From Carnobacterium mobile DSM 4848 (lineage in GTDB: Bacteria; Bacillota; Bacilli; Lactobacillales; Carnobacteriaceae), in NCBI RefSeq assembly GCF_000744825.1, contig NZ_JQMR01000001.1, positions 2,489,406 through 2,553,405 on the forward strand: 64,000 nucleotides of DNA, written 5' to 3'. The notes beneath the pieces are model-generated. The model saw only the letters and a list, made by a program, of their open reading frames with translations. It searched no databases and had not been told where the DNA came from. Made by a program: the position numbers and the translations under genes. Below, one piece after another: positions 8,939-18,456 of the stretch (position 1 is the first letter of the stretch; the number at the start of each line of letters is the position of its first letter).

Positions 8939-9748
8939 ATGTACAAGAAATTTGCAGTACTTTTTGTGTCGATTGGACTCTTAAGCGGATGTAGTGCAGT
9001 AGAAAATACTGTATCAGATATGACTCAAAAAATTACAAAGACAGAGACGGCTACTTCAGCTGCATCTTCTGAGAAGAGCTTGACTCCCGCAGAAGAACAA
9101 CAGTTGAAAAAAGAACAAGAACACCAGGCTATGCTAGATGAACTGCCTGATGTGTCTACAGCTGATTGGAATTTACTCTTGGTAAATAATGAAAAACCGA
9201 TTGACCCAGATTTAGAGATACCGTTAACAACCTTGCCAAGCGGTTATATGATCGATGAACGGATGAAAGAAGACTATGATCACTGGCTGGAGGCAGCATC
9301 AAAAGCCGGCTTTAATATTGTATTGGCTTCTAGTTATCGTTCAGTGGACTTACAACAAACAAATTATGACAGCAGTATTCAACGTTACATTGACCAAGAT
9401 TATTCAGAAGAAGAAGCAAAGAAAAAAACAGAAGATTACATTGCTCTTCCTGGTGGCAGCGAACACCATACAGGACTTGCAGTTGATATCGTAGATGATG
9501 AATGGTTAGATACTGGTAAAGGATTGATTCCAGAATACGATACGCAAGACTCGCAACATTGGCTGGTTGACCACATGACTGATTATGGATTTATTTTGCG
9601 CTATCCGCAAGGAAAAGAAAAAGAAACCGGTATAGAGTATGAATCATGGCATTTCCGTTATGTCGGAGTTGAAAATGCAAAATACATCGAGAAATATGAC
9701 CTTTCGCTTGAAGAATACATTGATTTGTTAACAGAAGCAGGAAAATAA
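8939..9748 (+). CDS. VanY-type D-alanyl-D-alanine carboxypeptidase, lipoprotein
   Basis: 269 aa. The N-terminus ends in a lipobox LLSGC (lipidated Cys18), then a low-complexity linker to about residue 75. The peptidase M15B domain (about 85-260) has the zinc and catalytic motifs SEHHTGLAVD (about 173) and ESWHFRYVG (about 237). It removes the terminal D-Ala from peptidoglycan stem peptides at the outer face of the membrane. It is followed within 31 bases by a glucosaminidase gene, so two wall-remodelling enzymes are probably co-transcribed. No van resistance regulators (VanRS) are nearby, so this is a housekeeping DD-carboxypeptidase, not a glycopeptide resistance cassette. Confidence 0.9.
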   Translation: MYKKFAVLFVSIGLLSGCSAVENTVSDMTQKITKTETATSAASSEKSLTPAEEQQLKKEQEHQAMLDELPDVSTADWNLLLVNNEKPIDPDLEIPLTTLPSGYMIDERMKEDYDHWLEAASKAGFNIVLASSYRSVDLQQTNYDSSIQRYIDQDYSEEEAKKKTEDYIALPGGSEHHTGLAVDIVDDEWLDTGKGLIPEYDTQDSQHWLVDHMTDYGFILRYPQGKEKETGIEYESWHFRYVGVENAKYIEKYDLSLEEYIDLLTEAGK

Positions 9749-9779
9749 TGGCTAAGCAACTATAGAAAGGAGGAGTGAA

Positions 9780-10436
9780 TTGTCTCAAAAAAAGACTCCC
9801 AAAAAATATAAGCCAAAGAAAAAGTATCAAAAAGCTTCACGAAAGTTTTTTCGACTATCGCCTAGCTATGTGTTGTTCAGTATATTTTTAATTGTGTTTA
9901 TTTTTTTTGGTGCATTGGTTTTGTTAACTTCAACCATCGCTCCTACTATAACCGAGCCTTTTTCAGATGAAACTAGCAACAAACAAGAGTTTATCGAACG
10001 AACAGCAGACTATGCCCAGATCTTAGAAGAAAAATACGCAATTTTACCAAGCGTCAGCATAGCTCAAGCTATTTTAGAATCAGATTGGGGCAGAAGCGAA
10101 CTCTCCCTTAAAAACAATAATTTTTTTGGTATCAAAGGCAGCGACCCAGAGCAAACAGTTGTCATGAATACAAAAGAGTTTGTAGATGGACAATGGATTG
10201 AGGTTGAAGCCCCTTTTAGAAAATACACCAGTTGGCAAGAATCGATGGATGATCATGCCAAATTATTTGTTGAGGGAACTACTTGGAATCCCGATCAATA
10301 TGCTGCAGTTTTAGCAGCAAAAGATTACAAAGAAGCTGCTCATGCATTAGAAGCAAGCGGCTATGCTACCGATCCTGACTATCCCGAAAAGTTGATCAGC
10401 TTAATCGAAGAATTTAATTTAAATCAGTATGATTGA
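9780..10436 (+). CDS. GH73 N-acetylglucosaminidase (LytG-like), membrane-anchored
   Basis: 218 aa. Translation starts at TTG 9780 behind a perfect AAGGAGG site (9766-9773). A basic, lysine-rich cytoplasmic tail (about 1-27) is followed by one membrane segment (about 30-55) and an outside GH73 domain (about 75-215). The likely catalytic glutamate is in AQAILESDWGRS (about residue 100), followed by NNFFGIKG, both typical of this family. It cleaves the glycan strands of peptidoglycan. It sits downstream of the VanY-type gene. The signal segment has no clear cleavage site, so I infer membrane anchoring. Confidence 0.9.
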   Translation: MSQKKTPKKYKPKKKYQKASRKFFRLSPSYVLFSIFLIVFIFFGALVLLTSTIAPTITEPFSDETSNKQEFIERTADYAQILEEKYAILPSVSIAQAILESDWGRSELSLKNNNFFGIKGSDPEQTVVMNTKEFVDGQWIEVEAPFRKYTSWQESMDDHAKLFVEGTTWNPDQYAAVLAAKDYKEAAHALEASGYATDPDYPEKLISLIEEFNLNQYD

Positions 10437-10455
10437 AAAATCATGCTGATTTTCT
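10421..10455 (+). terminator. Terminator overlapping the GH73 stop codon
   Basis: AAATCAGTATGATT pairs with AATCATGCTGATTTT around GAAA; the left arm contains the last codons of the gene. Confidence 0.7.
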
Positions 10456-10580
10456 CTAACTACCAATCAACTATATTCATAAATTTAGGAATAGATGGCT
10501 AAATAATAAGTCTAGCTATGTGGAAAATAATTCGTTAAAATAACGATAGAAACAAAAAGGCTTTAAGGAGGGAATTAGTA

Positions 10581-11291
10581 GTGGAAGAACACATTAAAAA
10601 AGCAGCCCCAAAAATTACAACAGATTTAAGAAGAGATTATGTTGCGGTACCGGAAGTCATTCGGAAGGCAAGCGGAATCGTAATCAATGGTAAGCGGTTC
10701 CGTTCTTTGATTTTTACAACGGATATAGCCATTATCATGAACAATGATGCAGATGCCGTGATTGCTGTTTATCCTTTTACGCCTCATCCAGCTATTATCA
10801 ATGGCATCACAACTGTGGCAAGTATGCCAGTTTTAGCAGGAGTCGGTGGTGGTCTAACGCATGGACATCGTTCATCTAACATTGCCTTATTTGCAGAAGC
10901 ACATGGTTGTATAGGCGTTGTATTAAACGCACCGACTCCATTGGATACCATTAAAGAAGTGAACGAAGTAGTTGATGTTCCCATTATTTGGACAGTTGTT
11001 TCGGAATTTACAGATATTCAAGAAAAATTAGATGCGGGCGTCGACATTTTAAATATCAGCGGAGCAGCAAATACTGCTCATATTGTCCGTGAAGTTCGTA
11101 AACATTATCCTGAGTTGCCAATTATAGCAACAGGCGGACCGACAGTAGAAAGCATTATTGAAACGATTGAAGCCGGAGCCAATGCCATTACGTATACACC
11201 GCCAAGCAACGGACAGCTATTCAGTAAAAAAATGAAAAAATACCGCCACCAAGAAGAAGACGCCTACGAAGAAGAACAGGATGCGAAGTGA
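10581..11291 (+). CDS. TIM-barrel phosphate-binding-fold protein, function unassigned
   Basis: 236 aa, cytoplasmic. The pattern of beta-alpha units and the C-terminal IIATGGPTVESIIETIEAGA segment (about residues 180-200), a phosphate-binding loop and helix, place it in the TIM-barrel group related to ThiG/NanE-like enzymes. A glycine-rich loop AGVGGGLTHGHRSS (about 92-106) is distinctive. Members are often called hydrolase without proof. The start has AAGGAGGGAAT upstream. The extreme C-terminus (QDAK and stop) is encoded by the left end of an R1 repeat, so insertion of the repeat changed the tail of the protein. It precedes the PBP gene but is separated by the repeat. Confidence 0.75.
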   Translation: MEEHIKKAAPKITTDLRRDYVAVPEVIRKASGIVINGKRFRSLIFTTDIAIIMNNDADAVIAVYPFTPHPAIINGITTVASMPVLAGVGGGLTHGHRSSNIALFAEAHGCIGVVLNAPTPLDTIKEVNEVVDVPIIWTVVSEFTDIQEKLDAGVDILNISGAANTAHIVREVRKHYPELPIIATGGPTVESIIETIEAGANAITYTPPSNGQLFSKKMKKYRHQEEDAYEEEQDAK

Positions 11292-11320
11292 CCCTGATAG
11301 ACACACAGCAATTTTAGGAA
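11277..11320 (+). repeat. R1 repeat, left-end fragment
   Basis: CAGGATGCGAAGTGACCCTG and following bases to CAATTTTAGGAA match the left half of the type I R1 repeats at 26093, 29454 and 54166. The right half is missing. The TGA stop of the TIM-barrel gene lies inside it. Confidence 0.75.
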
Positions 11321-11395
11321 AAGCATAGAAAAAAACTTAGCAACTAAACCTTCATTTTAGTTGGTTTCAGGATATTACTCTAAGGAGGAGAATTT

Positions 11396-13444
11396 GTGAA
11401 ATCTACTTCACGGAATCAAAAGAAAAAAAGCCCATTCGGCGGTAAAGTACTTATCGTGTTACTGACCATCTTAGTTGTGATCGGTGGAGGGGTCGGTTAT
11501 TATTATTGGTCTACAGCACGTGATGAAAAAGCGGCTCAAACGACCATAGACACTTATATAACGGCTTTGAAAAAACAAGACTATTCAGCAATGAGCAAAG
11601 TCGTTTCAGAAAAATCCTTAAAAGATATTGGTTATACCAAAGATAAAATGACAAAACGGTATGAAACCGTCTATGGCGGAGTAGGAGCAGGAAAGTTAAA
11701 AGTCAGCAATGTACAAGTTGACTCTACTAAAGAAAAACAACAATACGCTATCTCCTATGATGTAGAAATGGAAACTTCATTAGGAAAATTGGACAAACAA
11801 TCCTATTCCACCACAATGAACAAAGTCGATGGCGATTATCAAATCGATTGGACGACACAATTGATCTTTCCTGATTTAGAACCAAACGATAAAATTAGTT
11901 TGACCTCTACAGTCGGTGAAAGAGGCAATATCTTAGCAGCTGATGGTTCGCCTTTGGCTACTGAAGGTAAAGGCTGGGACGCTGGAATACATCCTGCCGC
12001 TTTAGGTGAAGGAAACGAAAAAGAAAACAACTTAAAAAAAATCAGTGACACTTTCGATGTGTCTGTTGAACAATTAGAAAAAGTACTTGCAGCAGACTGG
12101 GTGACGGAAGATAGTTTTGTACCGTTTAAAGTGGTGAATGACGGTGAAACTCCAGAGGTGCCCGGAGTTCTTTACCAAGAGAAAACGATGCGGACTTATC
12201 CCTTAAATGAAGCAGCAGCTCACTTGATTGGATATGTTGGCGAAGCAACAGCAGAAGATATAGAAAAAAATCCAACACTGCAAACAGGCGATGTGATTGG
12301 GAAATCTGGCTTAGAAGCAACATTCAATGACCGGTTGAGCGGCCAAAAAGGCGGACGAATCGTTATCAATGATGAAACAGATACATTGAAAAAAGTGCTG
12401 CAAGAAACAGAAGTTGAAAATGGAGAAGACATTACGTTGACCATCAATGCGGACCTGCAAAAAGCGGCTTATGACCAATTGAAGGGAGAAAAAGGCTCAG
12501 CAGTGTTGATGGATCCTACAGATGGCAGCTTATTGGCCTTAGTCAGCACACCTTCCTATGATGCGAACTTAATGACAGCGGGTATCAGTTCAAAAGAATA
12601 TCAAAAATATGCGGATGACAAAAACAGTCCGTTCTTAGCACGATACGCAGCCGGCTATGCTCCAGGCTCAACGTTTAAAACGATCACTGGAGCTATTGGA
12701 TTGGATTCCGGTGTTACGACACCAGAGAAGACCCATAAAATCAGTGGGTTAAAATGGCAAAAAGATAGTTCTTGGGGCGATCATTTTATCGTACGTGTAG
12801 CGGATACTCCAGAAGTAAATCTGGAATCAGCTTATGTCCATTCAGACAATATTTATTTTGCTCAAGAAGCTTTAGAAATAGGTCAAAATAAATATGAAGA
12901 AGGGCTATCCAAATTTATCTTTGGCGAAGATTTAAAATTACCCATTGTGATGAATGAAGCTCAAATCTCAAATGACGGCAAGTTAGATAGTGAATCCTTA
13001 TTGGCCGACACGGCTTACGGACAAGGACAGCTATTATTGAATCCTATTCAACAAGCTGTTTCGTATACACCTTTTGTAAATGAAGGAAAATTGATTTACC
13101 CTAAATTAACATCAGATCAAAAAGTCGCAGAACCTAAAATGCCTGTCACAGCAGAATCTGCAACGATTATTAAAAATGATTTGATTCAAGTAGTAGAAAA
13201 TCCAGCAGGATCAGCACACAGCTTAGCTTCGATTGACCAAAAATTAGCTGCTAAAACAGGTACCGCGGAAACACAAGAAGCTGAAAATGCGGATGAAGAA
13301 GCAGAAACAAATGGATTCTTGCTAGCCTTTGATGCTGAAAATAATAGCTATTTAATGGTAGCACTGATTGAAGGGAAATCGAGCGGAGATGTAGTCACTA
13401 CGTTGAAGCCCGTCTTGGAGCAAATGGAAAGCTTATTAAAATAA
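11396..13444 (+). CDS. Class B penicillin-binding protein with MecA-type N-domain
   Basis: 682 aa; translation starts at GTG 11396 after AAGGAGGAG. A short cytoplasmic tail, one membrane anchor (about 16-38), an NTF2-like MecA_N domain (about 45-155), a PBP dimer domain (about 165-320) and a transpeptidase domain (about 350-680). Active-site motifs are present: STFK (serine about 425), SDN (about 483) and KTGT (about 620). It cross-links peptidoglycan outside the membrane. The MecA_N plus transpeptidase layout matches the enterococcal low-affinity PBP4/PBP5 type, so reduced beta-lactam affinity is possible; that is inference from architecture. A hairpin (CAACTAAA/TTTAGTTG) lies 40 bases upstream. 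Confidence 0.92.
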   Translation: MKSTSRNQKKKSPFGGKVLIVLLTILVVIGGGVGYYYWSTARDEKAAQTTIDTYITALKKQDYSAMSKVVSEKSLKDIGYTKDKMTKRYETVYGGVGAGKLKVSNVQVDSTKEKQQYAISYDVEMETSLGKLDKQSYSTTMNKVDGDYQIDWTTQLIFPDLEPNDKISLTSTVGERGNILAADGSPLATEGKGWDAGIHPAALGEGNEKENNLKKISDTFDVSVEQLEKVLAADWVTEDSFVPFKVVNDGETPEVPGVLYQEKTMRTYPLNEAAAHLIGYVGEATAEDIEKNPTLQTGDVIGKSGLEATFNDRLSGQKGGRIVINDETDTLKKVLQETEVENGEDITLTINADLQKAAYDQLKGEKGSAVLMDPTDGSLLALVSTPSYDANLMTAGISSKEYQKYADDKNSPFLARYAAGYAPGSTFKTITGAIGLDSGVTTPEKTHKISGLKWQKDSSWGDHFIVRVADTPEVNLESAYVHSDNIYFAQEALEIGQNKYEEGLSKFIFGEDLKLPIVMNEAQISNDGKLDSESLLADTAYGQGQLLLNPIQQAVSYTPFVNEGKLIYPKLTSDQKVAEPKMPVTAESATIIKNDLIQVVENPAGSAHSLASIDQKLAAKTGTAETQEAENADEEAETNGFLLAFDAENNSYLMVALIEGKSSGDVVTTLKPVLEQMESLLK

Positions 13445-13525
13445 AGAAGTTGTTGCCATGGATTAAAAATTATGGTATGTTTTTCCTAATCGAAAAATGT
13501 AAAATTTAGAAGGAGATCACGCTTT

Positions 13526-14857
13526 ATGAATTCAGACCCCGACAGTCAGTCGATGGTAGGACAGATTATACTCATTATTGTGTTAACCGGAGTCAATGCT
13601 TTCTTTGCATCCGCAGAAATGGCATTTGTATCTCTAAATCAAGGAAAAGTAAGAGAAAAAGCAGCATCAGGAGATAAAAAGGCTGTTAATGTTTTAAACT
13701 TATTGGCAAATCCAGATAACTTTTTAGCTACTATTCAAGTAGCTATTACCTTAGCAGGATTTATTTCAAGTGCTTCAGCCGCTACTAGTTTTGCTTCATT
13801 GCTGGAACCGTTCTTGGTCAGCATACCAGGAGGCAAACAATTGGCAATCGTCATAGTAACTGTTGTCTTGTCTTATATTACTCTTGTATTTGGTGAATTG
13901 TACCCTAAGCAAATCGCTTTGCAAAAAGCCGAAGAAGTGGCTCGATTTACTGCTGGACCGATTAGAATTGTTCAAACGTTAGCTATACCATTTGTTAAAT
14001 TGCTTTCTTTTTCTACAAGTACCTTGAAGAAACTAACGCCAATTGATTTTTCTAAAAAAGAAGAAAAAATGACGCGTGATGAATTTCGTTCCTACCTGGA
14101 AAGCAGTCAGAAAAATGGAGCTATTGATGTTGAACAATTTACAATGTTAAAAGGTGTCCTGTCAATGGATACAAAGATGGCCAGAGAAATCATGGTGCCC
14201 CGGACTGATACCTACATGATTGATTATGAAGATGGGACTGAAGAGAACATTCCTTTATTGTTGGACTGTACTTATTCTCGTGTACCTGTTTATGTAGGGG
14301 ACAAGGATAATATTATCGGGATAGTCCATGTAAAAAATTTGTTGAAAGCTTCTAGAACGACAAGTCTGGATGATATTGACATCAAAGACGTCTTGAATCC
14401 GCCTTTATATGTGCCGGAAACCATTTTTATGGATGATTTACTTTATGAATTAAAACGCACACGTAACCAGATGGCGATTTTAAATGATGAATACGGAGGA
14501 GTGGTTGGAGTAGCTACCCTTGAAGATTTATTAGAAGAAATCGTTGGAGATATTGATGACGAATACGATGAAACGTATAAAATGATCGAACAGCTCTCTG
14601 AAGTACGGTATTTAGTTGATGGTTCTACACCCTTATCTAAGTTCAATGAATTCTTTAAAACAAAAATAGAATCAAACGATGTAGACTCTATTGCTGGATT
14701 TTTTATTATGCAATATGGCAGCATCCCAAACGCAGAAGAACAAGCTGTTGTTCACTATGCGGACTATGTATTTACGGCAAATGCAATTGAAGGCTCGAGA
14801 CTGGTGAATCTATTTGTAGATCGAGTTGAAGAAGCAGAAGAGGGAATTCTTGTATAA
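13526..14857 (+). CDS. CNNM/CorC-type membrane protein with CBS pair
   Basis: 443 aa. An N-terminal DUF21 (CNNM) transmembrane domain with about four segments (residues 8-200, including FFASAEMAF), two CBS domains (about 215-340, with VPRTDTYMI and ILNDEYGGVVGVATLEDLLEEIVGDI) and a C-terminal CorC_HlyC/transporter-associated domain (about 350-435). Family members are often named hemolysin, but studied homologues take part in magnesium transport or homeostasis. The gene is monocistronic: AGAAGGAGAT ribosome site and a terminator right after the stop. Confidence 0.9.
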   Translation: MNSDPDSQSMVGQIILIIVLTGVNAFFASAEMAFVSLNQGKVREKAASGDKKAVNVLNLLANPDNFLATIQVAITLAGFISSASAATSFASLLEPFLVSIPGGKQLAIVIVTVVLSYITLVFGELYPKQIALQKAEEVARFTAGPIRIVQTLAIPFVKLLSFSTSTLKKLTPIDFSKKEEKMTRDEFRSYLESSQKNGAIDVEQFTMLKGVLSMDTKMAREIMVPRTDTYMIDYEDGTEENIPLLLDCTYSRVPVYVGDKDNIIGIVHVKNLLKASRTTSLDDIDIKDVLNPPLYVPETIFMDDLLYELKRTRNQMAILNDEYGGVVGVATLEDLLEEIVGDIDDEYDETYKMIEQLSEVRYLVDGSTPLSKFNEFFKTKIESNDVDSIAGFFIMQYGSIPNAEEQAVVHYADYVFTANAIEGSRLVNLFVDRVEEAEEGILV

Positions 14858-14864
14858 CCAATTG

Positions 14865-14908
14865 AACTTGATGAGTGATGGAAACTTCATTACTCGTCAA
14901 GTTTTTTG
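14865..14908 (+). terminator. Terminator after CNNM gene
   Basis: AACTTGATGAGTGATG pairs with CATTACTCGTCAAGTT, with six T after. Confidence 0.9.
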
Positions 14909-14986
14909 TTAAAAGCGAACATTGCGATTTTATTTCGACTTAAAGTTCATAATCAGTAATAATTAGATGAGAAATAAAGAAAACTA

Positions 14987-15015
14987 TTGACGTTAAGAAC
15001 TAAAAAGCGTATATT
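14987..15015 (+). promoter_or_regulatory. Promoter of the xpt-pbuX riboswitch transcript
   Basis: TTGACG (14987-14992), a 17-base spacer and TATATT (15010-15015). The predicted start site lies just before the aptamer. Confidence 0.8.
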
Positions 15016-15026
15016 CAACGTACATT

Positions 15027-15093
15027 AACTTATATAATGCCAAAATATGGATGGCAAGTCTCTACCCAGTACCGTAAATACTGGACTATAAGT
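15027..15093 (+). promoter_or_regulatory. Guanine riboswitch aptamer (purine riboswitch)
   Basis: The P1 arms ACTTAT/ATAAGT enclose the conserved junction: TATAATG, P2 TGCCA/TGGCA, TCTACCC, then CCGTAAA in the P3 loop and GGACTATA. The base that pairs with the ligand is C (GACTAT, not GATTAT), which marks a guanine/hypoxanthine-sensing type. It lies upstream of xpt-pbuX, the classic regulon. Confidence 0.95.
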
Positions 15094-15131
15094 AAAGAAA
15101 ATAAAACAAGTTGAATCCAATCAGATTCAGT

Positions 15132-15188
15132 GGCCTTTTTTTCTTTGCTTAAGAACCTTTAAGCAGAGAAAAAGAGGCTTTTTCTTTT
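15132..15188 (+). terminator. Riboswitch expression-platform terminator
   Basis: GCCTTTTTTTCTTTGCTTA pairs with TAAGCAGAGAAAAAGAGGC, followed by TTTTTCTTTT. It lies between aptamer and xpt, so ligand binding would favour termination and shut off xpt-pbuX. The antiterminator must use the 3' P1 strand; I did not resolve it. Confidence 0.85.
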
Positions 15189-15213
15189 ACTTTTCATGTT
15201 GGGATTTTTATAG

Positions 15214-15828
<615 letters not shown>

Positions 15829-15829
15829 G

Positions 15830-17152
15830 ATGTTAACAAATGGAAAAGCAGCAGCTTTAGGATTGCAGCACGTATTAGCCATGTATGCCGGCGCGGTGTT
15901 AGTTCCCTTATTGATCGGGGGAGCAATCGGCTTCAACTCAGAACAAATGACTTATCTGGTATCCATTGATATATTTATGTGCGGAGTAGCTACATTACTG
16001 CAACTATTTGTTAACCGTTATTTTGGTATTGGACTGCCTGTTGTATTGGGCTGTGCCATGCAAGCTGTGTCGCCCTTGATTTTGATTGGTTCATCTGATG
16101 GAATCGGAGTCATGTATGGCGCTATTATTGCTTCAGGAATTTTTATGCTATTGATTGCCGGTTTGTTTTCTAAGATCAAACGTTTTTTCCCTCCTGTTGT
16201 AACTGGAACAGTGATCACTGTAATTGGACTGACATTGATCCCAGTAGGAATTGAAAAAATGGGCGGCGGTTCAAAAACGGCTGCTGGTTTTGGATCAGGC
16301 AAAGCTTTGTTTTTAGCTTTCCTGACTGTAGCGATTATCTTATGTATTCAATTGTTTGCTAAAGGGTTTATCCGTTCACTGGCTATTATTATTGGCTTGA
16401 TTGCAGGAACAGCCGTTGCAGCAGTTATGGGAATGGTGAGTTTGGCTCCTGTTGCTGAAGCTTCATGGTTCCACATACCACGTCCTTTCTACTTTGGAAC
16501 GCCGGTTTTCGAATGGTCTTCGATTTTGACCATGATTCTAATTTCAATTGTCAGTATGGTTGAATCAACTGGCGTCTACTTCGCATTGGGTGATGTGACT
16601 AAACAAAAAATTGAAGAGCAAGATTTAAAAAGAGGGTATCGCGCAGAAGGGTTAGCGATTATTCTAGGCGGAATTTTTAATACTTTCCCTTATACGGCTT
16701 TCTCACAAAACGTGGGACTAGTACAAATGTCCGGTATCCGCACACGCAAGCCGATTTATTTTGCAGCAGGATTTCTTATGTTATTAGGTTTGATGCCAAA
16801 GATCGGTGCTTTCGCAACCATTATTCCTGAACCTGTTTTAGGCGGAGCTATGGTGATCTTATTCGGAATGGTAGCCACTCAAGGAATCAAAATGTTGGGT
16901 CGTGTCGATCTAAACAAAGAAGGCAACTTGATGATCGTAGCTTTATCGCTTGGACTAGGATTAGGCGTAACCGTTGTGCCAGAATTATTTGCTCACTTAC
17001 CAGCTACCGTCCAAACGTTTACTGGAAATGGGATAGTCGTCACAAGTATCACAGCTATTCTATTGAATAGTATCGTCCACCATGGACGTGAGGAAATAAC
17101 AGCAGCACCTCAAGTAGAAAAAACACCTACAGAATTACAAAAAGTGATGTAA
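15830..17152 (+). CDS. pbuX: Xanthine permease (NCS2 family)
   Basis: 440 aa. About 12-14 hydrophobic segments are visible, with the NCS2 signatures GCAMQAVSP (about residue 75), MVESTGVYFALGD (about 250) and FPYTAFSQNVGL (about 290). The N-terminus GLQHVLAMYAGAVLVPL is diagnostic. It imports xanthine with protons for Xpt. The start is ATG 15830, one base after the xpt stop, with AAGGGGA at 15814-15820. A longer in-frame start inside xpt (15782) is unlikely. Confidence 0.95.
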   Translation: MLTNGKAAALGLQHVLAMYAGAVLVPLLIGGAIGFNSEQMTYLVSIDIFMCGVATLLQLFVNRYFGIGLPVVLGCAMQAVSPLILIGSSDGIGVMYGAIIASGIFMLLIAGLFSKIKRFFPPVVTGTVITVIGLTLIPVGIEKMGGGSKTAAGFGSGKALFLAFLTVAIILCIQLFAKGFIRSLAIIIGLIAGTAVAAVMGMVSLAPVAEASWFHIPRPFYFGTPVFEWSSILTMILISIVSMVESTGVYFALGDVTKQKIEEQDLKRGYRAEGLAIILGGIFNTFPYTAFSQNVGLVQMSGIRTRKPIYFAAGFLMLLGLMPKIGAFATIIPEPVLGGAMVILFGMVATQGIKMLGRVDLNKEGNLMIVALSLGLGLGVTVVPELFAHLPATVQTFTGNGIVVTSITAILLNSIVHHGREEITAAPQVEKTPTELQKVM

Positions 17153-17166
17153 TCAATAGACACATA

Positions 17167-17205
17167 ACTACGGCCAATGCACCAGCTGGTCGTAGTATTT
17201 TTTTA
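17167..17205 (+). terminator. Terminator after pbuX
   Basis: ACTACGGCCA pairs with TGGTCGTAGT, followed by seven T. Confidence 0.85.
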
Positions 17206-17279
17206 ATAGTTGAAAATCAGTAGTGTTTTTTTCTTTCTATAGTAATTGGTACAACATTAGCTCAATAGACCAAGTTGTG

Positions 17280-17480
17280 CTTTTCGGCTGTGAGCGAAAA
17301 GATTCGAATTGAGAAATTAAAAATTGTTAAGGACCATATGAAGGAGAAAAAGGTAGGCGTATGGTAGGAAAAGCCATTATAGGACCATATAGAGTAATAA
17401 AACCTAGGATATGGTAGGCAAATACGTAATAGGGACCATATCAGTCAAATAAATATAAGGATATGGTAGGCAAATCCCTT
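17280..17480 (+). repeat. R2 composite element: leader hairpin plus three 51-bp hairpin units
   Basis: The leader hairpin CTTTTCG/CGAAAAG spans 17280-17301. Three units start GGACCATAT at 17331, 17382 and 17433, an exact 51-bp period. Each unit has a stem ACCATAT against ATATGGT or GTATGGT around a loop of about 20 bases. The layout matches the elements at 40361-40566 and 60540-60748. Confidence 0.8.
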
Positions 17481-17633
17481 TTAAGTAACATAAGACCTCT
17501 TGCTCTCCATCCATATATTAGGCAAGAACATATTGAATACTTTATGAAGAAATTTGATTCCACATTTTCACTAATGAAATGTGAAATAGAATTCTTTGAA
17601 CGGGAGATAAAATGGAATGATGATAAAAAATAA
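17463..17633 (+). pseudogene. Short ORF, possible 3' remnant of a lost gene
   Basis: A 56-codon frame from ATG 17463 (MVGKSLL) to TAA 17633. Residues from about 11 on (RPLALHPYIRQEHIEYFM, then KCEIEFFEREI) look like real protein in composition. The start and first codons lie inside the third R2 hairpin unit and the ribosome site is poor, so this may be the tail of a gene cut off by the repeat. I do not recognise a family. Confidence 0.3.
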
Positions 17634-17781
17634 GTTTCAACAGTTTTTTGTGACTGGGTATCAAAGTCCCAAATTAAAAAAGAACAAGCAAGCAGGCATT
17701 TTTTCTTGCTATTTAAAAATAATTTGTTAGTCTTAAATGGCAGTAAAATAAAGATAGTATCGTTAGGGGCGTTTTTAGAAA

Positions 17782-18339
17782 ATGGATGTAGATGTAAAAT
17801 TCTTGGCACTTATTTTTCTTATTAATTTAGCTTATGTTGCACTGAATACGATTCGTTTTATGCTGACCATGAAAGGCTATCGGTTGATTGCTCCTTTTGT
17901 ATCCATGGTTGAGATTACGATTTACGTCGTGGGGCTAGGCTTGGTTCTTGACCGACTCGATAACTTTTGGAATATTGCCGCTTATGCACTAGGCTATGGA
18001 GTCGGGATAGCTGTGGGAATCCAAATTGAAGAATACTTAGCGTTAGGACACATAATGGTTACAACGATTGTACCCGATACTAAAAGCGATATTTCGGAGC
18101 GATTACGGGAATTGGGTTACGGTGTAACGACTAGTCTTGCACTCGGAAGAGAAGGCGATCGTTTGGTGTTAGAAGTTTTAACTACGCGAAAATCAGAACG
18201 GAAATTATACAAACAAATCAGTGAAATAGAACCGAAAGCTTTTGTTATTTCTTATGAACCGAAATTCATTAGCGGTGGTTTTTGGACCAAAAAAGTGAAA
18301 ACAAGAAGAATGGCGCTGAAGAAACGCGGAAAAATATAA
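17782..18339 (+). CDS. UPF0316 family membrane protein (YebE-like)
   Basis: 185 aa. Three hydrophobic segments fill residues about 5-85 (DUF5698-type region, with YVALNTIRFMLTMKG and AYALGYGVGIAVGIQIEE), followed by a soluble DUF2179 domain (about 95-175, ending AFVISYEPKFISGGFW). The length and order match UPF0316 proteins. The membrane location is clear; the function is unknown, though DUF2179 is shared with YitT-type proteins and suggests a ligand-binding role. It is transcribed alone between the R2 array and purK. Confidence 0.88.
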   Translation: MDVDVKFLALIFLINLAYVALNTIRFMLTMKGYRLIAPFVSMVEITIYVVGLGLVLDRLDNFWNIAAYALGYGVGIAVGIQIEEYLALGHIMVTTIVPDTKSDISERLRELGYGVTTSLALGREGDRLVLEVLTTRKSERKLYKQISEIEPKAFVISYEPKFISGGFWTKKVKTRRMALKKRGKI

Positions 18340-18456
18340 GGTCATTGGTTCAACTCAGTGAATTTCAGCAAGGTTGTCCATGACAGATAACAGGATAACT
18401 GATAAACTAAGATTACAGAAATAACCTGTTAAACCAAATTGTAGTAGAAAGTAGTG

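Noticed and set aside
8939..9748. Vancomycin resistance vanY cassette
   Set aside because: No VanR/VanS, VanHAX or related genes nearby; VanY-type enzymes are common housekeeping carboxypeptidases.
17441..17809. 122-codon minus-strand frame across the UPF0316 promoter region
   Set aside because: Overlaps the R2 array and the start of the real gene on the other strand; composition is that of antisense A/T-rich DNA.
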